Below are positions 53,801 to 64,000 of a DNA stretch of 64,000 nt, piece after piece (position 1 is the stretch's first letter; every line of letters begins with the position of its first letter). Both the position numbers and the translations under genes were made by a program. Source of the stretch: Amorphophallus konjac (lineage: Eukaryota; Streptophyta; Magnoliopsida; Alismatales; Araceae); the NCBI GenBank assembly GCA_022559845.1, contig CM040126.1:46432458-46496457 (forward strand), in the 5' to 3' direction. Under the pieces are notes generated by a model. It did no database searches. It worked only from the letters and a program-made list of their open reading frames with translations, and was not told the origin of the DNA.

Positions 53801-54952
53801 TCTAGGGTAGCCCGCCTATTCCTTACTCATGTGGTGTGCAAGTTCGGGTTGCCTCGCACTATAGTGTCTGACCGTGATGTTAGATTCACTTCCTACTTTT
53901 GGAAGACACTATGGCATATGATGGGTACTCACCTCAAGTTTTCCACTGCATATCATCCCCAGACAGACGGTCAGACCGAGGTAGTCAATAGGAGTCTGGG
54001 AGATCTTTTGAGGTGTCTAGTCAGGGACCGCATTGGGGATTGGGATCTCATTTTACCCATGGCTGAGTTTGCATACAATGATTCGGTGAATAGGTCTACC
54101 GGCATGAGTCCATTTGAGATTGTCACAGGTCGTAGGCCTAGGAAACCCGTTGACCTTGTCCCCATGCCTATCCATGCTAGAGTGTCGGAGTCGGCCGAGT
54201 CGTTTGCTAGGCACGTTAGGAGTTTGCATGACGACATCCGTCGTCACATTGAGGCCAGCAATGCACGGTACAAGGAGTTAGCCGATGCCCACCGACACCA
54301 CCGAGAGTTCCACGAGGGCGAATACGTCATGATCAGGGTAAGACCTGAACGGTTTCCCTCTGGAACCGTTAAGAAGTTGCAAGCTCGCGGAGCCGGTCCA
54401 TTCAGAGTGTTGAAACGCGTTGGATCCAATGCGTACGTTGTGGACTTGCCCGAGGAATATGGTATAAGCTCTACCTTCAATGTATCGGATCTTGTTGCAT
54501 ATAGGGACCCAGCGGTGATCCCTAGTGAGCCTTTTGAGCCATCTCCTCCCCTTGAGAGTGATCCCACACCTGAGTGTCCACTTCCACCTCCAGCCCCTTT
54601 TTCACGGCAGCGTGAGCATATAGATCGTATACTGGACGAGCAAGTGACAGTTACCAGGAGTGGATCTTACCCGCGCTACCTAGTGCGATGGAGAGGACGG
54701 CCCGCTACTGAGGACACATGGATCACACATGGCGAGTTGCAGCGGATCGATCCGGACCTTTTGGAGCGATACAGGAGCGATGCAGACCCTTACTCGACAG
54801 GGTCGAGTTTCTCCCACCCGGGGAGAATTGGTGCGGACACCCGAGCAGTTGAGCGGCGCGATACGCCGAGCCACCGGTACCGCACACGGAGCACGACTCG
54901 AGCCACCTCAGCATCTATTTGGCTCGGAGACAGCCTGGAGACGCCCCCCTGA
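53738..54952 (+). pseudogene. E5 integrase core and chromodomain
   Basis: 404 codons open. DDE core: 'VVDRFSKMALFIP' (first D, 53744), 'VSDRDVRFTSYFWK' (53868), 'TDGQTEVVNRSLGDLL' (E near 53975). GPY/F-like region 'GAGPFRVLKRVGSNAYVVDL' (54390-54450) and chromodomain at about 54610-54775 ('YPRYLVRWRGRPATEDTWI'). The last 41 codons are inside the 3' LTR. Taken alone this segment is undamaged. Confidence 0.92.
54820..54828 (+). promoter_or_regulatory. E5 polypurine tract
   Basis: GGGGAGAAT directly before LTR start TGGTGCGG; it also lies in the coding frame. Confidence 0.75.
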
Positions 54953-57111
54953 GTCCCGCATTTATCATATTTAGTTAGACTTTATGTGTGTGTAATTTGT
55001 GTTTATTTCATTGTATGCGGTTTGCTATTTTGATTGTAAGAGGGGCTTATGTGCAATTTGGACCCCGTGGGCCCCACGGGCCCCCCAGGCCCCATCCCAT
55101 TGAGCCACCTCACCCATGGGCCCCATGTGGGGTCAGTCAACATGTCAAATGGAGGCTTCTAGATGGGTGGGCCAAGTGGGGGACAAGGGGCTTGGAAAGT
55201 CCACATTTGGCCACCCACCCCCACCTACCAAGTCCACCTTCTACACCTAGTCCAAGGGCCGCCCCCCTCCTTGTAGTTTTTTATTTATTTTTTGTGTGTG
55301 TGTCACACTCCATCCCAACCCTTCATTCCCATCCCCTAGATCCAATGGTTGTGGATGGATGTGAGATGTAACCTATTTAAGCTTGTATTTTCTATTTTGA
55401 TGAATTAATGCCATTTGATTCAAACTAATTCAAGAGCAAGGGCTGGTGCGCCCCCCTCCTCTCTCCTCCCTCTCCCCCTTGAAGCTGTGAAGGCTTCCAT
55501 TCTGAGGTGTGACGTCTCGTGTATCGGTTCCGACGATCGCCGCCGCCGCCACGAGCCGCCACCGCACCGCCATCGCCATCAACGGAGTTCTGCCCGCGCA
55601 GTACCACAGAAGCTTCCACGAATTTCTTGTCTCAGCCACGAGCTCAGATAGATCTGGGGATTTTAGTGGATGTTCCAGAGGTGTCAAGGACATCCGATAA
55701 ATTTTGGTTTGCCATTCAGATCTCGTTTCATATTTTTTTATTTTCGTCACTCTTCCATTTCGGTTCTGCCAGAGTTCTGTCCAGATTCATCCCCGCCTGA
55801 GTTTCATACCTTAGATCACTTTTTGATTTCTGCTAGTTTGCCCAATTTTACTGGAGGTTCACCCATCCACCCCTTCATCCACAATTTTTCTCAATTTTTG
55901 GTTCGTCCATCTCATATTTTCTAAAAATCGTTCTTAGTCCTAGCTACAGTTCTGTCCCCCTGTTCCCAGATCCGACCACCAGTCACCCCAAAAATCATAG
56001 TAAATCACCACCACCTCCAAATCAAATTCCAAAAATATTCCCAGTTCTCTGGTTGATACCCTACAACTTTGAAGAAGAGATAAAGAGCTGAATCGGAGGT
56101 TTACTAGGGGGTCAATGGTGGTTCTCAGACAAGTACCCTACAGATCTGAGATTTCGGTTACTGTACAACAAGGGCTTGTAAATTCATTAAAGTTCTGATC
56201 CGACCAGATCCATCAGATCTCTCTGGGTCTGGATTTAAGCATTTGAAGAGAGCTTTCCAACGATAGCTCATGCGTCCCGATCAGACGTCGGGATTGATCG
56301 CAGCGGCCGTTTTCGCCGGAGCGCGCGCCTGAAAACAGCAACTAAAAATCCGTGGGCAGTAACTTCAAAGCTTGGGAATCGGGACCGATCGACCCCCGAT
56401 CGGTGTTCCCGGCCGACCGCCGTCCGTGGAGACGCGCCACCAGGGGTCCCCATCATAGTGGGTCCCACCCCCGCAGATCCGGAGGATAGCGCCGTCCGTG
56501 GGCCCCGCGGGCCCGCAGAACCCGCCGTTCGGAAAGCATGAAAATACGAAGTTCGGCACCGCCGGGCGACATCAAGATGTTGCCCGTCAACCCGAGTTGC
56601 ATGATTCCCAGGCTCCACATGTGACCTTTTACCTCCCTGCGTGGAGTGGGTCAAATCTTTGTATTGCTGTGATATTGTTTAACCGGGAGTCCGTGATTCG
56701 GCCGGGGTTGTCTTCGCCACGCTGGGTGCGTGGAGGTAATGGTCCGAACCTCTTGGCGTTCATTTGCTTAGCTAGTATACGGTCTTTTGCCACTGCCGAG
56801 AGCGTAGGTACTAGCCCGTGTGTCCATGTCACCGCTGTGAGAGTGAGTGTGACCCGTCCCGTGACTCGATCCGAGTCCGGAAGTTGAGTCGGACTACCCT
56901 TGACCTCCGCCGGTTCCTTAACCGCGCACGGTCCGCGCTTTCCCTCGCTTGGGATGACGAGTGAGCTTCCACTTCTGTTAGCGACGTTTTGCCACTAGGA
57001 GCTCGTAGTGTCGGGCTTAGTGTCTCCCTGGTGTGTGCTGCTGGTCGCGTCTTCATCTAGAGTCCGAGGGTGGCACCTAATAGTGTCGTCTCCCGTGTCC
57101 GTCCCGCATCA
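54829..57111 (+). repeat. E5 3' LTR
   Basis: 2283 bp; partner of 47160-49446 with about 50 substitutions and one-base indels by eye. Encodes the end of the integrase frame (to 54952). Confidence 0.95.
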
Positions 57112-57116
57112 CCATG
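57112..57116. repeat. Target-site duplication of E5, right copy (CCATG)
   Basis: Matches 47155-47159. Confidence 0.9.
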
Positions 57117-57922
57117 CCAGTGAACGTTCCACCCAGGACCGTCGCCCTCCCTGCACGATCTCCCAGAGACCGTTCTTGTCGTGCTACAGTGCACCCGAGC
57201 CTCGCTTTGATTGCCATGCTATATTATTTTCATGCTATTTGGTGCTGATCATCGATCTCCCTTTGCTATCATTATATGTTTACGTGATTGCTAGCCATAC
57301 TTGTCATTCATATTTGTTCATTGATTGCTAGTTTCTAGGCTAGACTCTTGCATGCACTCCGGTGCACATAGGATCATACACCACTCTTCATTAGTAGTTG
57401 CATTCCTACCGAGGTAGGGTTTCCTCTCGTCTCCATATTCCTTGGAGCCGACTAGGTGACCTTACCGAGGGCCTCTGTAAGTCCCCGTGAGCCGTGGATT
57501 CCCACACGGACGCCGGATAGGTTGTACCGTACCTACCCCAGTCTAGGGTTTGCATCTGCGAGAGAGAGAGAGTCCCATAGAGTCAACCAGTTCACCTTTT
57601 CCTACCCTAGTTAGGTACCTTGTGGTCGAGTGAATTCATACTTTAATTAATCCACTAAGGTCCTAGAGAGGAACTTATAAAAATTTTCGCGCATCATTCA
57701 AAAAACTTGGTTGCTTAATTGGTTGGTTCTTCTCTTATCTCTCCCCTCCTTTGTATGCTTTTTACTTGAATTGTTTGTTTAGATATCGGTTAGGGCTATT
57801 TGTGTTTTATTCCTTATAGTGATTAGTGCATGTGGAGCTGCCTCATTCCCTCAGGATCATCTCCTAGGGGCAGCTCCCATTTCATCTCTTACCTCAACCC
57901 GTTGTTTGATTCCCCTACAGCC
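57117..57922 (+). other. E6 leader, right fragment
   Basis: Leader of E6 after E5. From 57335 it aligns with the E7 leader (61395 onward): both have GCATGCACTCCGGTGCACAT (a TGCAC..GTGCA hairpin), CGTCTCCATATTCCTTGG, and the hairpin block AGTCCCC...CCGTGGATTCCC. No gene before ATG 57923. Confidence 0.75.
57492..57509 (+). other. Conserved leader hairpin (E6 copy)
   Basis: CCGTG stem, GATTCCCA loop, CACGG stem; see 4472-4489 and 61545-61562. Confidence 0.7.
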
Positions 57923-59051
57923 ATGTCTTCCTATGATCTCTCGCACACCCATGAGGATTTCCTTCCTCACGGGCTTTTGGCTGACCCATCTAGGGTCGTT
58001 TCATTCCAGGGGAGAGAGGGGTCCGCCCTCCCTCTCCCATCTACCACTGCTGAGGGCGCCCAGCCCTCTCACTCCGATTCCTGTAATTCGGCCAGTCATA
58101 TCTTGCATATGATGGCCCAGCTTGATCCCACTCAACTCCATCTTCTGAAACAAGCCTTGCAGGGGGCAGATGCCCCGTCTTCAGTGCCTTCTTTTGGCGT
58201 GCCTGCTACCTCCACCTCCGCCTCTCCGATTATTGGATTGGGAGCCACCTCCGCGGCCCCCAGTGATCTCACTCCCATTCGTCCTCAGGTTCTTCGATTC
58301 CCCAATATAGAATCGGGCCAGGCCTCTACCTCGGCCCATCAATTTCAGGACAAGGGGAAGACCCAGATCCCCACACCCTCTTACTTGGATCCCTACACTA
58401 CCATCTCTCCACCGCCGCATGCCCTTGTGGCCCCGGCTGATTTTGCACGCTTCCAGCCAAGGGCGGCCCAGCTTGCATACTCTGATATGGGCCCTTCCTT
58501 GGCCCATTATCCATCATACGGGCTTCCCCCTCCATCGATTTATCCGTCTACTCCTTATCCAGGTTCTGCTCCTCCTACCTTGACTCCTCCATCCCGGGAA
58601 CAGGAAATTCTTGACAAGTGGGCTGCCACGCAACAACAGATTGATCTCCTCCAGAAGAGGGTCGGCCCACAATCCCTCATTGATATCCCCGTTCCCAATT
58701 TCAGGGACATTCATTTTCCTCCCTAGTCTGAGCTCCCCGTATTCCAGAAATATGATGAGAATGGCAACCCGTTTATTCATGTCAGGGAGTTCCTTTATGA
58801 ATCGGTGCAGTTCCAACACGACGACCGCCTGATGGTGTATTTGTTCCGCTGGTCCTTGGACGGGGTCGCCCTTGAATGGTTCTACACCTTGCCTCTGGAG
58901 GAGGCAGAGAATTTCAAGACCGTGAAGGAGAAGTTTATCCAGAGATTCCAGGATCTGGTTGGTCCCGAGTATTCTTTTACATACTTAGTTGCAGAAAAGA
59001 TGAAAGCAGATGAGGACTTTGCTGCGTATGCAGACCGATGGAGGCAGATGG
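57923..59051 (+). pseudogene. E6 gag, truncated
   Basis: ATG 57923 (MSSYDLSHTHED), chosen because E7 aligns from the equivalent ATG. Pro/Ser-rich first half with 'MMAQLDPTQLHLLKQALQG', then 'REQEILDKWAATQQQIDLLQ' and the gag core 'YLFRWSLDGVALEWFYTL', 'DLVGPEYSFTYLVAEKMKAD'. TAG at 58724-58726 stands where E7 has CAA (Gln). The match to E7 ends near 59051, where minus-strand leader sequence of E8 begins. Zinc knuckle and pol are absent. Confidence 0.85.
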
Positions 59052-59145
59052 AGGACTCACAAACAACCTGAAACAACTCAAGAACAGGGAGCTGTGGAAA
59101 GCACAGAAAAGGGTCAGCAAGTCACTAACACGATGGGCACTAGGG

Positions 59146-59163
59146 GTCCCACCGTGATCGCCA
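59146..59163 (-). promoter_or_regulatory. E8 primer-binding site
   Basis: TGGCGATCACGGTGGGAC on the minus strand, 5 nt from the LTR end at 59169. Identical to the E1 site. Confidence 0.7.
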
Positions 59164-59168
59164 GAAAA

Positions 59169-60791
59169 TGGGGATGTAGATATATTTTCCTATCATTTTA
59201 AAATCCTTCTTATCCCTCTACTAAATCAATATGAGAAATAAATGGAAAGTAGAAGGGGACAGAAGTATGTGAACCTGTGTGATCACCACCAAGGTACCAA
59301 ACGCGATGAACACGCCCTACCTTGGAAAAGAAGGGAGACACTCGCCTTTAACCAACACTGCAGAGATGCGTGGTTGTGGAAGAACTGCTTGGACGACGCA
59401 CGGCCGCTCGATAGCCCGTTGAATAGTGCTGGGGGAGGAACGCGGGATGAAGAACGAAGGCAGAAGAACGGTTTGGAGATGGCCGCAGGAAGAAGATGAA
59501 CGGTAAGGATGAAGCCGCTCGAATCCCCAAACGGATAGAAAACGACCGCTCGACGCCACCACCTTCCAAAATGTAGGAGCTCAACCTCCACTCCTTCCGG
59601 CCGGCCAGAAGGAGTGGGCCTCGTGCTATGACGCTGCTGACCTGCAAGATAAGGTGTAGAACACAAAAATAAACCCAAAGTCAAAACTGTGAAGTGTAGA
59701 AACTATAGAAGAACATGGAAGATAAACTAACCAACATGAAATGGGAAATACCTGGGAGTTTTTAAACCCCTGGGGGCATCAAAAGGTATGGGGGGTGTGT
59801 GTAATGCAGTAAAAAGAGCAGGGAAAACGTGGATGAAAGAAGAGGAACCAAGCATGCAAATGAGAAGAAAAGAACGGTGTGACTAATGAACTAATGACAC
59901 AAAAACATGCTACTCCCTGAAACTGGAGGCCTGGACGGACGTAGAAGGCCTCCCTCCCTGACTTAGGGTCACTCCAGAATCCGGCAGGACTTCGCCGTGA
60001 CCATGAAATCCCCCCCCCCCCCCCTCTTCAAGCTTAGCCTTTAGGGTCTATTTATAGAGCCCCTAAGTCCTAGCTCGAAATTAGGGTTTCCAGCCATTTT
60101 TAGGTCGAGATAATAACATAAAATGTGTAGATAATTGAATTATCTCTCAACCAGAGGAAACGGCACCCCATTTGGTGGAATATCCGCGGAGAAAATGATA
60201 GGATAGGTTGGGATAAAAATCACGAATAGAGAGAGAAAAACCCTTAGAATCTTCAGGAATCTGGAAGTTTGAACGGTCGTGCGATAGATCACTCATCCTG
60301 TTGAGCGGCTATCTCTAGGTCGTCCATCCCTGTCGGTGATAAATCAAAATTTTCAGATAAATAGATAATTATCTAAAAAACCCATGACCTTAGGACTCTA
60401 GTAACATGAACGGCTAAGGATACACCACACAATTGATTTGGGTGGCTACACTCAGGCCGTGTGATAGCTTGTCGGTGGAAACTCAAAAAATTAACTAAAT
60501 ATCCAAGAAATATATGGACGGCCCAAGAACGATCGCTCATAGGATGAACGGCCGGGAGACTGACCGTGCATGCCCTGGATGCTTGAAATTCATAAAAAAG
60601 ATAGATTAAATAAAATCAAGGCCCATTAAGCCCTGAATTAAAGCAGACCTAGCCAGGGAGGGAGGCTACCCATAAAATAAGCCCAAAGATGTGCCATGAA
60701 AATAACCCAACAAGTAACGGACAACTCGAGGCATCAACAAATGAAAGTAAGAGAAATGACTCAACTTATCGACAAAAAATGGGTGTCAACA
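59169..60791 (-). repeat. E8 LTR
   Basis: About 1.62 kb, minus strand TGTTGACACCC...CATCCCCA. A TATA-like CTATAAATAG lies on the minus strand near 60049-60058. A poly-C run is at about 60010-60024. Boundaries are inferred from the TG/CA ends and the primer site; there is no second LTR to confirm them. No gene inside. Confidence 0.6.
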
Positions 60792-61021
60792 ACGGTGTGT
60801 TCTTGTTTTATTCCTTTGCTCCACGTCCCAGCGTGTGTTTTTTTATCTTTTTGTTCCTCATGAACATTGATGACATGCCCATGCTCCTGGCTTTGGTGAT
60901 TGTTTGAGTTAGGTTATTACTTGTTCACACATCTTCACACACATATCTCTCATACCACTACATTCATATCCACACACATCATCACATCACATTACACAAA
61001 AACCATCAACAACCCATTTTT

Positions 61022-61039
61022 TGGCGATCACGGTGAGAC
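61022..61039 (+). promoter_or_regulatory. E7 primer-binding site
   Basis: TGGCGATCACGGTGAGAC; one base differs from the E1 and E8 sites (GTGGGAC). Confidence 0.7.
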
Positions 61040-61954
61040 ATCTAGTGCCAATCGTGTTGAGCTTCTGTTTGACCTGCTGCTATTGATTTAACCCAGTTGC
61101 CCTTGTGTTTTCCTCATATTTTTCGTTTAATTTCCTGTTGTTTTCTGCTCTCTGGTCACCTTGACGGTCCACTGATCGGCCGTTTGCCGCTTAAAAGTGG
61201 CCCAGAAATAGGCCGTCTTATCTCTCTGGCGGTCTCATATCAGACCGTTTCTCCAGTCATAGGTACGCATCCCGAGGTTGAGTTTATTTTCACAATTTTT
61301 GCTGTGACTTTTATGCTTGGGTGCTATCTGATCTCCTCCTTGGTTGTCATACATATTTACATCATTGTTTGCATATTTAGTTGTTAGTTTTTAGGCCAAA
61401 ATTTGCATGCACTCCGGTGCACATAGGATCATTCATATTCATGCTTTAGTTGCATTTCCTACCTTGGTGTGTGAACCTCTCGTCTCCATATTCCTTGGGG
61501 CCGACTAGGTGATCACATCCGGGACCTCCATAAGTCCCCGCGAGCCGTGGATTCTCACACGGACGCCGGGCCAGTTGTACCTTTACCACACCATGTCTAG
61601 GTTGCATAAGTGAGGGAGAGTTTACACTTAGAGTTAACCAAGTCCCAAACACCCTTCCTATTAGGAACCTTGTTGGAGGGAATATCTAAATTCAAATCAT
61701 TAAGGTTCTAAAGGAGGAAACAATAAAAATTGGTGCATCATTATAACTTGGTTGATTTTGAGTGCCTCTCATCCCTTTCTTTGTCTTCATAAGTTTGGAG
61801 TCTTTGTTTTAGTCTCTCATTGTGTGCTTGTTTGTGTTGTTTGCATTTTGTCAAGGTCTTCCGTTGCATGTGGAGTTGCTTCCGATGTCTAGAATCATCA
61901 CCTAGGGGCAATTCCTTTTCTACCTTCTATTTCAATCCTTTATTCAAGTCAAAC
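61040..61954 (+). other. E7 leader
   Basis: No gene. Has CGGTC/GACCG palindromes (61160-61262), the TGCAC..GTGCA hairpin near 61405-61422 and the conserved hairpin block (61532-61582). Confidence 0.7.
61545..61562 (+). other. Conserved leader hairpin (E7 copy)
   Basis: CCGTG stem, GATTCTCA loop, CACGG stem. Confidence 0.7.
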
Positions 61955-64000
61955 ATGCCCTCTTTCGATCTTCCCCGTTCCTAGGAGGAGTCTCCCCCCC
62001 AGGGCCTTCTAGGAGACCCGTCTCGGGTCATCTCTTTCCAGTCCGGAGAGGGGTCCGTCCCTCCTCTGTCCTCTGTCCCCATGGAGGGCACGCAGCCCTC
62101 CCTCTCTTCTCCCAATTCTGCCAATCATGTCCTTCAAATGATGGCCCAGTTGGATCCGGGCCAACTTCAGGTAGTCTATCAGGCCTTGCAGGGGTCTAAT
62201 GCCCCATCTCCCACGATTGTACAAGGTCTGTCCAATGCCTCCATTGCTCAACCAAGAGTTGACTGGCCTGCTGTTCAGCCCGTTCCGATTGATCTTACTC
62301 CGATCCAGCCAAGGACCATTCGATTATCTAGTCTGGAAACGGGCCAGTCCTCTGGTTCGGCCCATCAAGCTTTTGACAAAGGGAAGACCATCCTCCCTTC
62401 TCCTATCTCAGCAAATTCTTATGGGTCCATCCCATCAGCGCCACAAGTGCTTGTCGGTCCATCCGATTTCATGCGCCCCCAGCAAGCGGCGGCCCATGTC
62501 CATGCCAATATGGGTCATTCTTCGGCCCAATATCCCTCTTATGGGCATCCCCTTTCATCTATCGTCTACCCTTCAGCTTCCTGTCTTGAGTCTACTCCTT
62601 TCACTACCTCTGCTCCGTCCAGGGAGCAGGAACTACTTGATAAATGGGCCTCCATGCAACAACAACTTGACTTCCTTCAAAAGCGGGTTGGCCCACAATC
62701 GCTAGTAGATATTTCAGTTCCTAGTTTCCAGAACATCCGGTTCCCACCGCAATCTGAGCTCCCCACTTACCGTAAATATGACGGGAACAACAATCCCTTC
62801 ATCCATGTGAGGGACTTTTTGTACGAGTCGGCCCAATTTCAATATGATGATCGCCTTATAGCCTACTTGTTTCGCCGCTCGTTGGATGGGGTTGCTTTAT
62901 AATGGTTCTACTCTCTGCCGCTGGAAGATGTCGAGAGTTTCAAGGTAGTGAAAGATAAGTTTATTTAGAGATTCCAAGACCGGGTCGGCCCGGAATATTC
63001 TTTTACAGATTTGGTGGCCGAGAAAATGAAGCCAGATGAAGAATTTGCTACGTATGCCGACATGTGGAGGCATATGGCCGCCCGAGTGCCAGGCCACATT
63101 CCGGAGGAAGAGAAAGTCAAGCTGCTGATTTCAAATGCTACTCCTACATTCTGAAATATTATTGCTATAAATGATATAGCCAATATGCACCAACTATATA
63201 GCCGAGCGCGCTTTATTCAAACTCAATTCAAGGACTCCCCAATCCATTCACTCTTCGAGGCCCAAAAGCCCAAATATCACAAAAAGCCTCAGGGGCCTGT
63301 CACCGAGGGGATCTAAACAAATGAGCAGGTGCAAGCCGTTGCATTCCCCTTCCAATCTGTGCCATTCCGCTTTCCCCAAAACTCCCGCAATCCCCAATTC
63401 TCTACACCACAGAACACCTAACCCGCTTTCTCCGCTCCACAAAACCCTCATCCTACCTTCCCCGCTCCACAAAACACGTTCCCCGCTCCACAACAGCCTC
63501 CGCAACCTCCGCAATACCACAATGTCTCTCCACCCAACGGCTACACCAACAATAATAAGCGCCCGGGTCCGAAGAGAGCCCAATATCCTCCTTTGACCGA
63601 GTCTCTCACGGACATTTTCTCGGCTCTTATGTCCATTAATGCCATTCAACTTCCTCCGGAACTGCCCAATTGGAACCCAGCCGTTGATCAGACAAAGTAT
63701 TGCATGTTCCACAGGCAACCTGGCCATACTATTGAGAGTTATTTTCAGTTCAGAGACTTGGTATACGACCTGCATGAAGGGCAGCATATAGACTGGGCCG
63801 AGATGCACAAGGCCATCATTGAAATAAAATAGAAGAGAAGGCAGCCGCAGAGGCAGCAAGTGCAGCAGCAACAAGCACCGCCGCCACAGCAGCAGCCACA
63901 ACAGTAACCACAGCCGGTCCAAGACTTGGAGATCCATCAAAATCCCATGCCAAATCATCCTCCCGCTCCGCAGCCTCAGCCGTCGGCACCGGCTCAGGTG
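61955..64000 (+). pseudogene. E7 gag, one frame with eight stops, runs off the edge
   Basis: ATG 61955 (MPSFDLPRS). A single frame without any frameshift holds the whole gag: 'MMAQLDPGQLQVVYQALQG', 'REQELLDKWASMQQQLDFLQ', 'YLFRRSLDGVAL', 'DLVAEKMKPDEEF', and the knuckle 'YCMFHRQPGHTIESYFQF' (near 63700; the usual third Cys is Tyr here). Stops: TAG 61982, TAA 62900, TAG 62966, TGA 63152, TAA 63314, TAA near 63419, TAG near 63830, TAA near 63904. Where E6 or Gln-rich context can be compared, most stand at likely Gln codons. Protease would lie beyond the edge. Confidence 0.85.

Larger units (their letters stand above)
47160..57111 (+). mobile_element. E5: chromodomain Ty3/gypsy retrotransposon
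   Basis: Complete structure: LTRs of 2287 bp (47160-49446) and 2283 bp (54829-57111) with TGGTGCGG...GCATCA ends, TSD CCATG, tRNA-iMet primer site and polypurine tract. The internal region is one gag-pol gene spread over several frames by single-base shifts, most at homopolymers. I count about 50 differences between the LTRs by eye (about 98% identity), so it is older than E2. Same clade as E2 by domain order but clearly a different family. It sits in the leader of E6. Confidence 0.95.
59052..60791 (-). mobile_element. E8: minus-strand leader stub and LTR
   Basis: A short minus-strand leader (59052-59145) and primer-binding site (59146-59163) followed by an LTR (59169-60791). It is the 5' end of an element whose body is missing; the left side runs straight into E6 gag. 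The LTR resembles the shared E1/E3 LTR in the same orientation. Confidence 0.65.
60792..64000 (+). mobile_element. E7: G-patch-family element, 5' part
   Basis: Plus-strand element: a 225-bp remnant of the 5' LTR (60792-61016, ending CCCA), primer site, 0.9 kb leader and gag, running off the right edge inside the Q-rich linker after the zinc knuckle. Most of the LTR is missing because E8 abuts it. Confidence 0.75.

Noticed and set aside
60010..60024. Poly-C run as a quadruplex or regulatory signal
   Set aside because: A plain homopolymer in an LTR; length is likely unstable and may be a sequencing artefact.

Overview
This window looks like a gene-free, transposon-packed stretch of a flowering-plant nuclear genome. 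Every coding segment I recognise belongs to a Ty3/gypsy LTR retrotransposon or to cargo carried by one; I see no host gene, tRNA, rRNA or CRISPR. The plant assignment rests on the element types: chromodomain-bearing elements primed by initiator-Met tRNA, and Tat-type elements with a second RNase H. The species cannot be told from the sequence.

I name the elements E1-E8. E1 (minus, 1-5435, runs off the left edge) and E3 (minus, 16503-19478 plus 43312-about 46830) are members of one family whose protease is followed by a G-patch RNA-binding domain. They share one LTR (5436-16502): its E1 side carries a primer-binding site and its E3 side a polypurine tract, so this is a tandem LTR-body-LTR-body array. 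E2 (minus, 6014-15490, TSD AATAT) is a young chromodomain element inserted into that shared LTR. E4 (plus, 19479-43311, TSD CCAAT) is a 23.8 kb Tat-type element inserted into the reverse transcriptase of E3. E6 (plus, about 46831-47159 and 57112-59051) is a leader and gag remnant of the G-patch family, split by E5 (plus, 47160-57111, TSD CCATG), a second chromodomain element. E8 (minus leader and LTR, 59052-60791) and E7 (plus, from 60792 off the right edge) are further members of the G-patch family.

The standout is E4. Downstream of its decayed sense gag-pol it carries an antisense gene (32642-38267, minus). I can read it as seven exons joined by six introns of 84-107 nt with GT..AG ends, giving one open frame of 1,692 codons including the stop. 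Exon 1 contains a plant mobile domain (PMD). The sense gag-pol has about a dozen stop codons and a frameshift, while this antisense gene has none. A short motif (AGCGGCACACC and variants) is scattered in clusters through both 3.3 kb LTRs and again directly upstream of the antisense start codon, which raises the possibility of an element-encoded DNA-binding or silencing factor acting on its own element.

Other patterns: premature stops in the Tat-type elements fall mostly where relatives or context suggest Gln (CAG to TAG, CAA to TAA), as expected from decay by cytosine methylation; E2 and E5 instead carry mainly single-base shifts at homopolymers; and the leaders of the G-patch family contain conserved small hairpins. 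The nesting gives a relative order: E2 youngest (LTRs almost identical), E5 and E4 older (LTRs about 2-4% different by eye), and the E1/E3/E6/E7/E8 family oldest.
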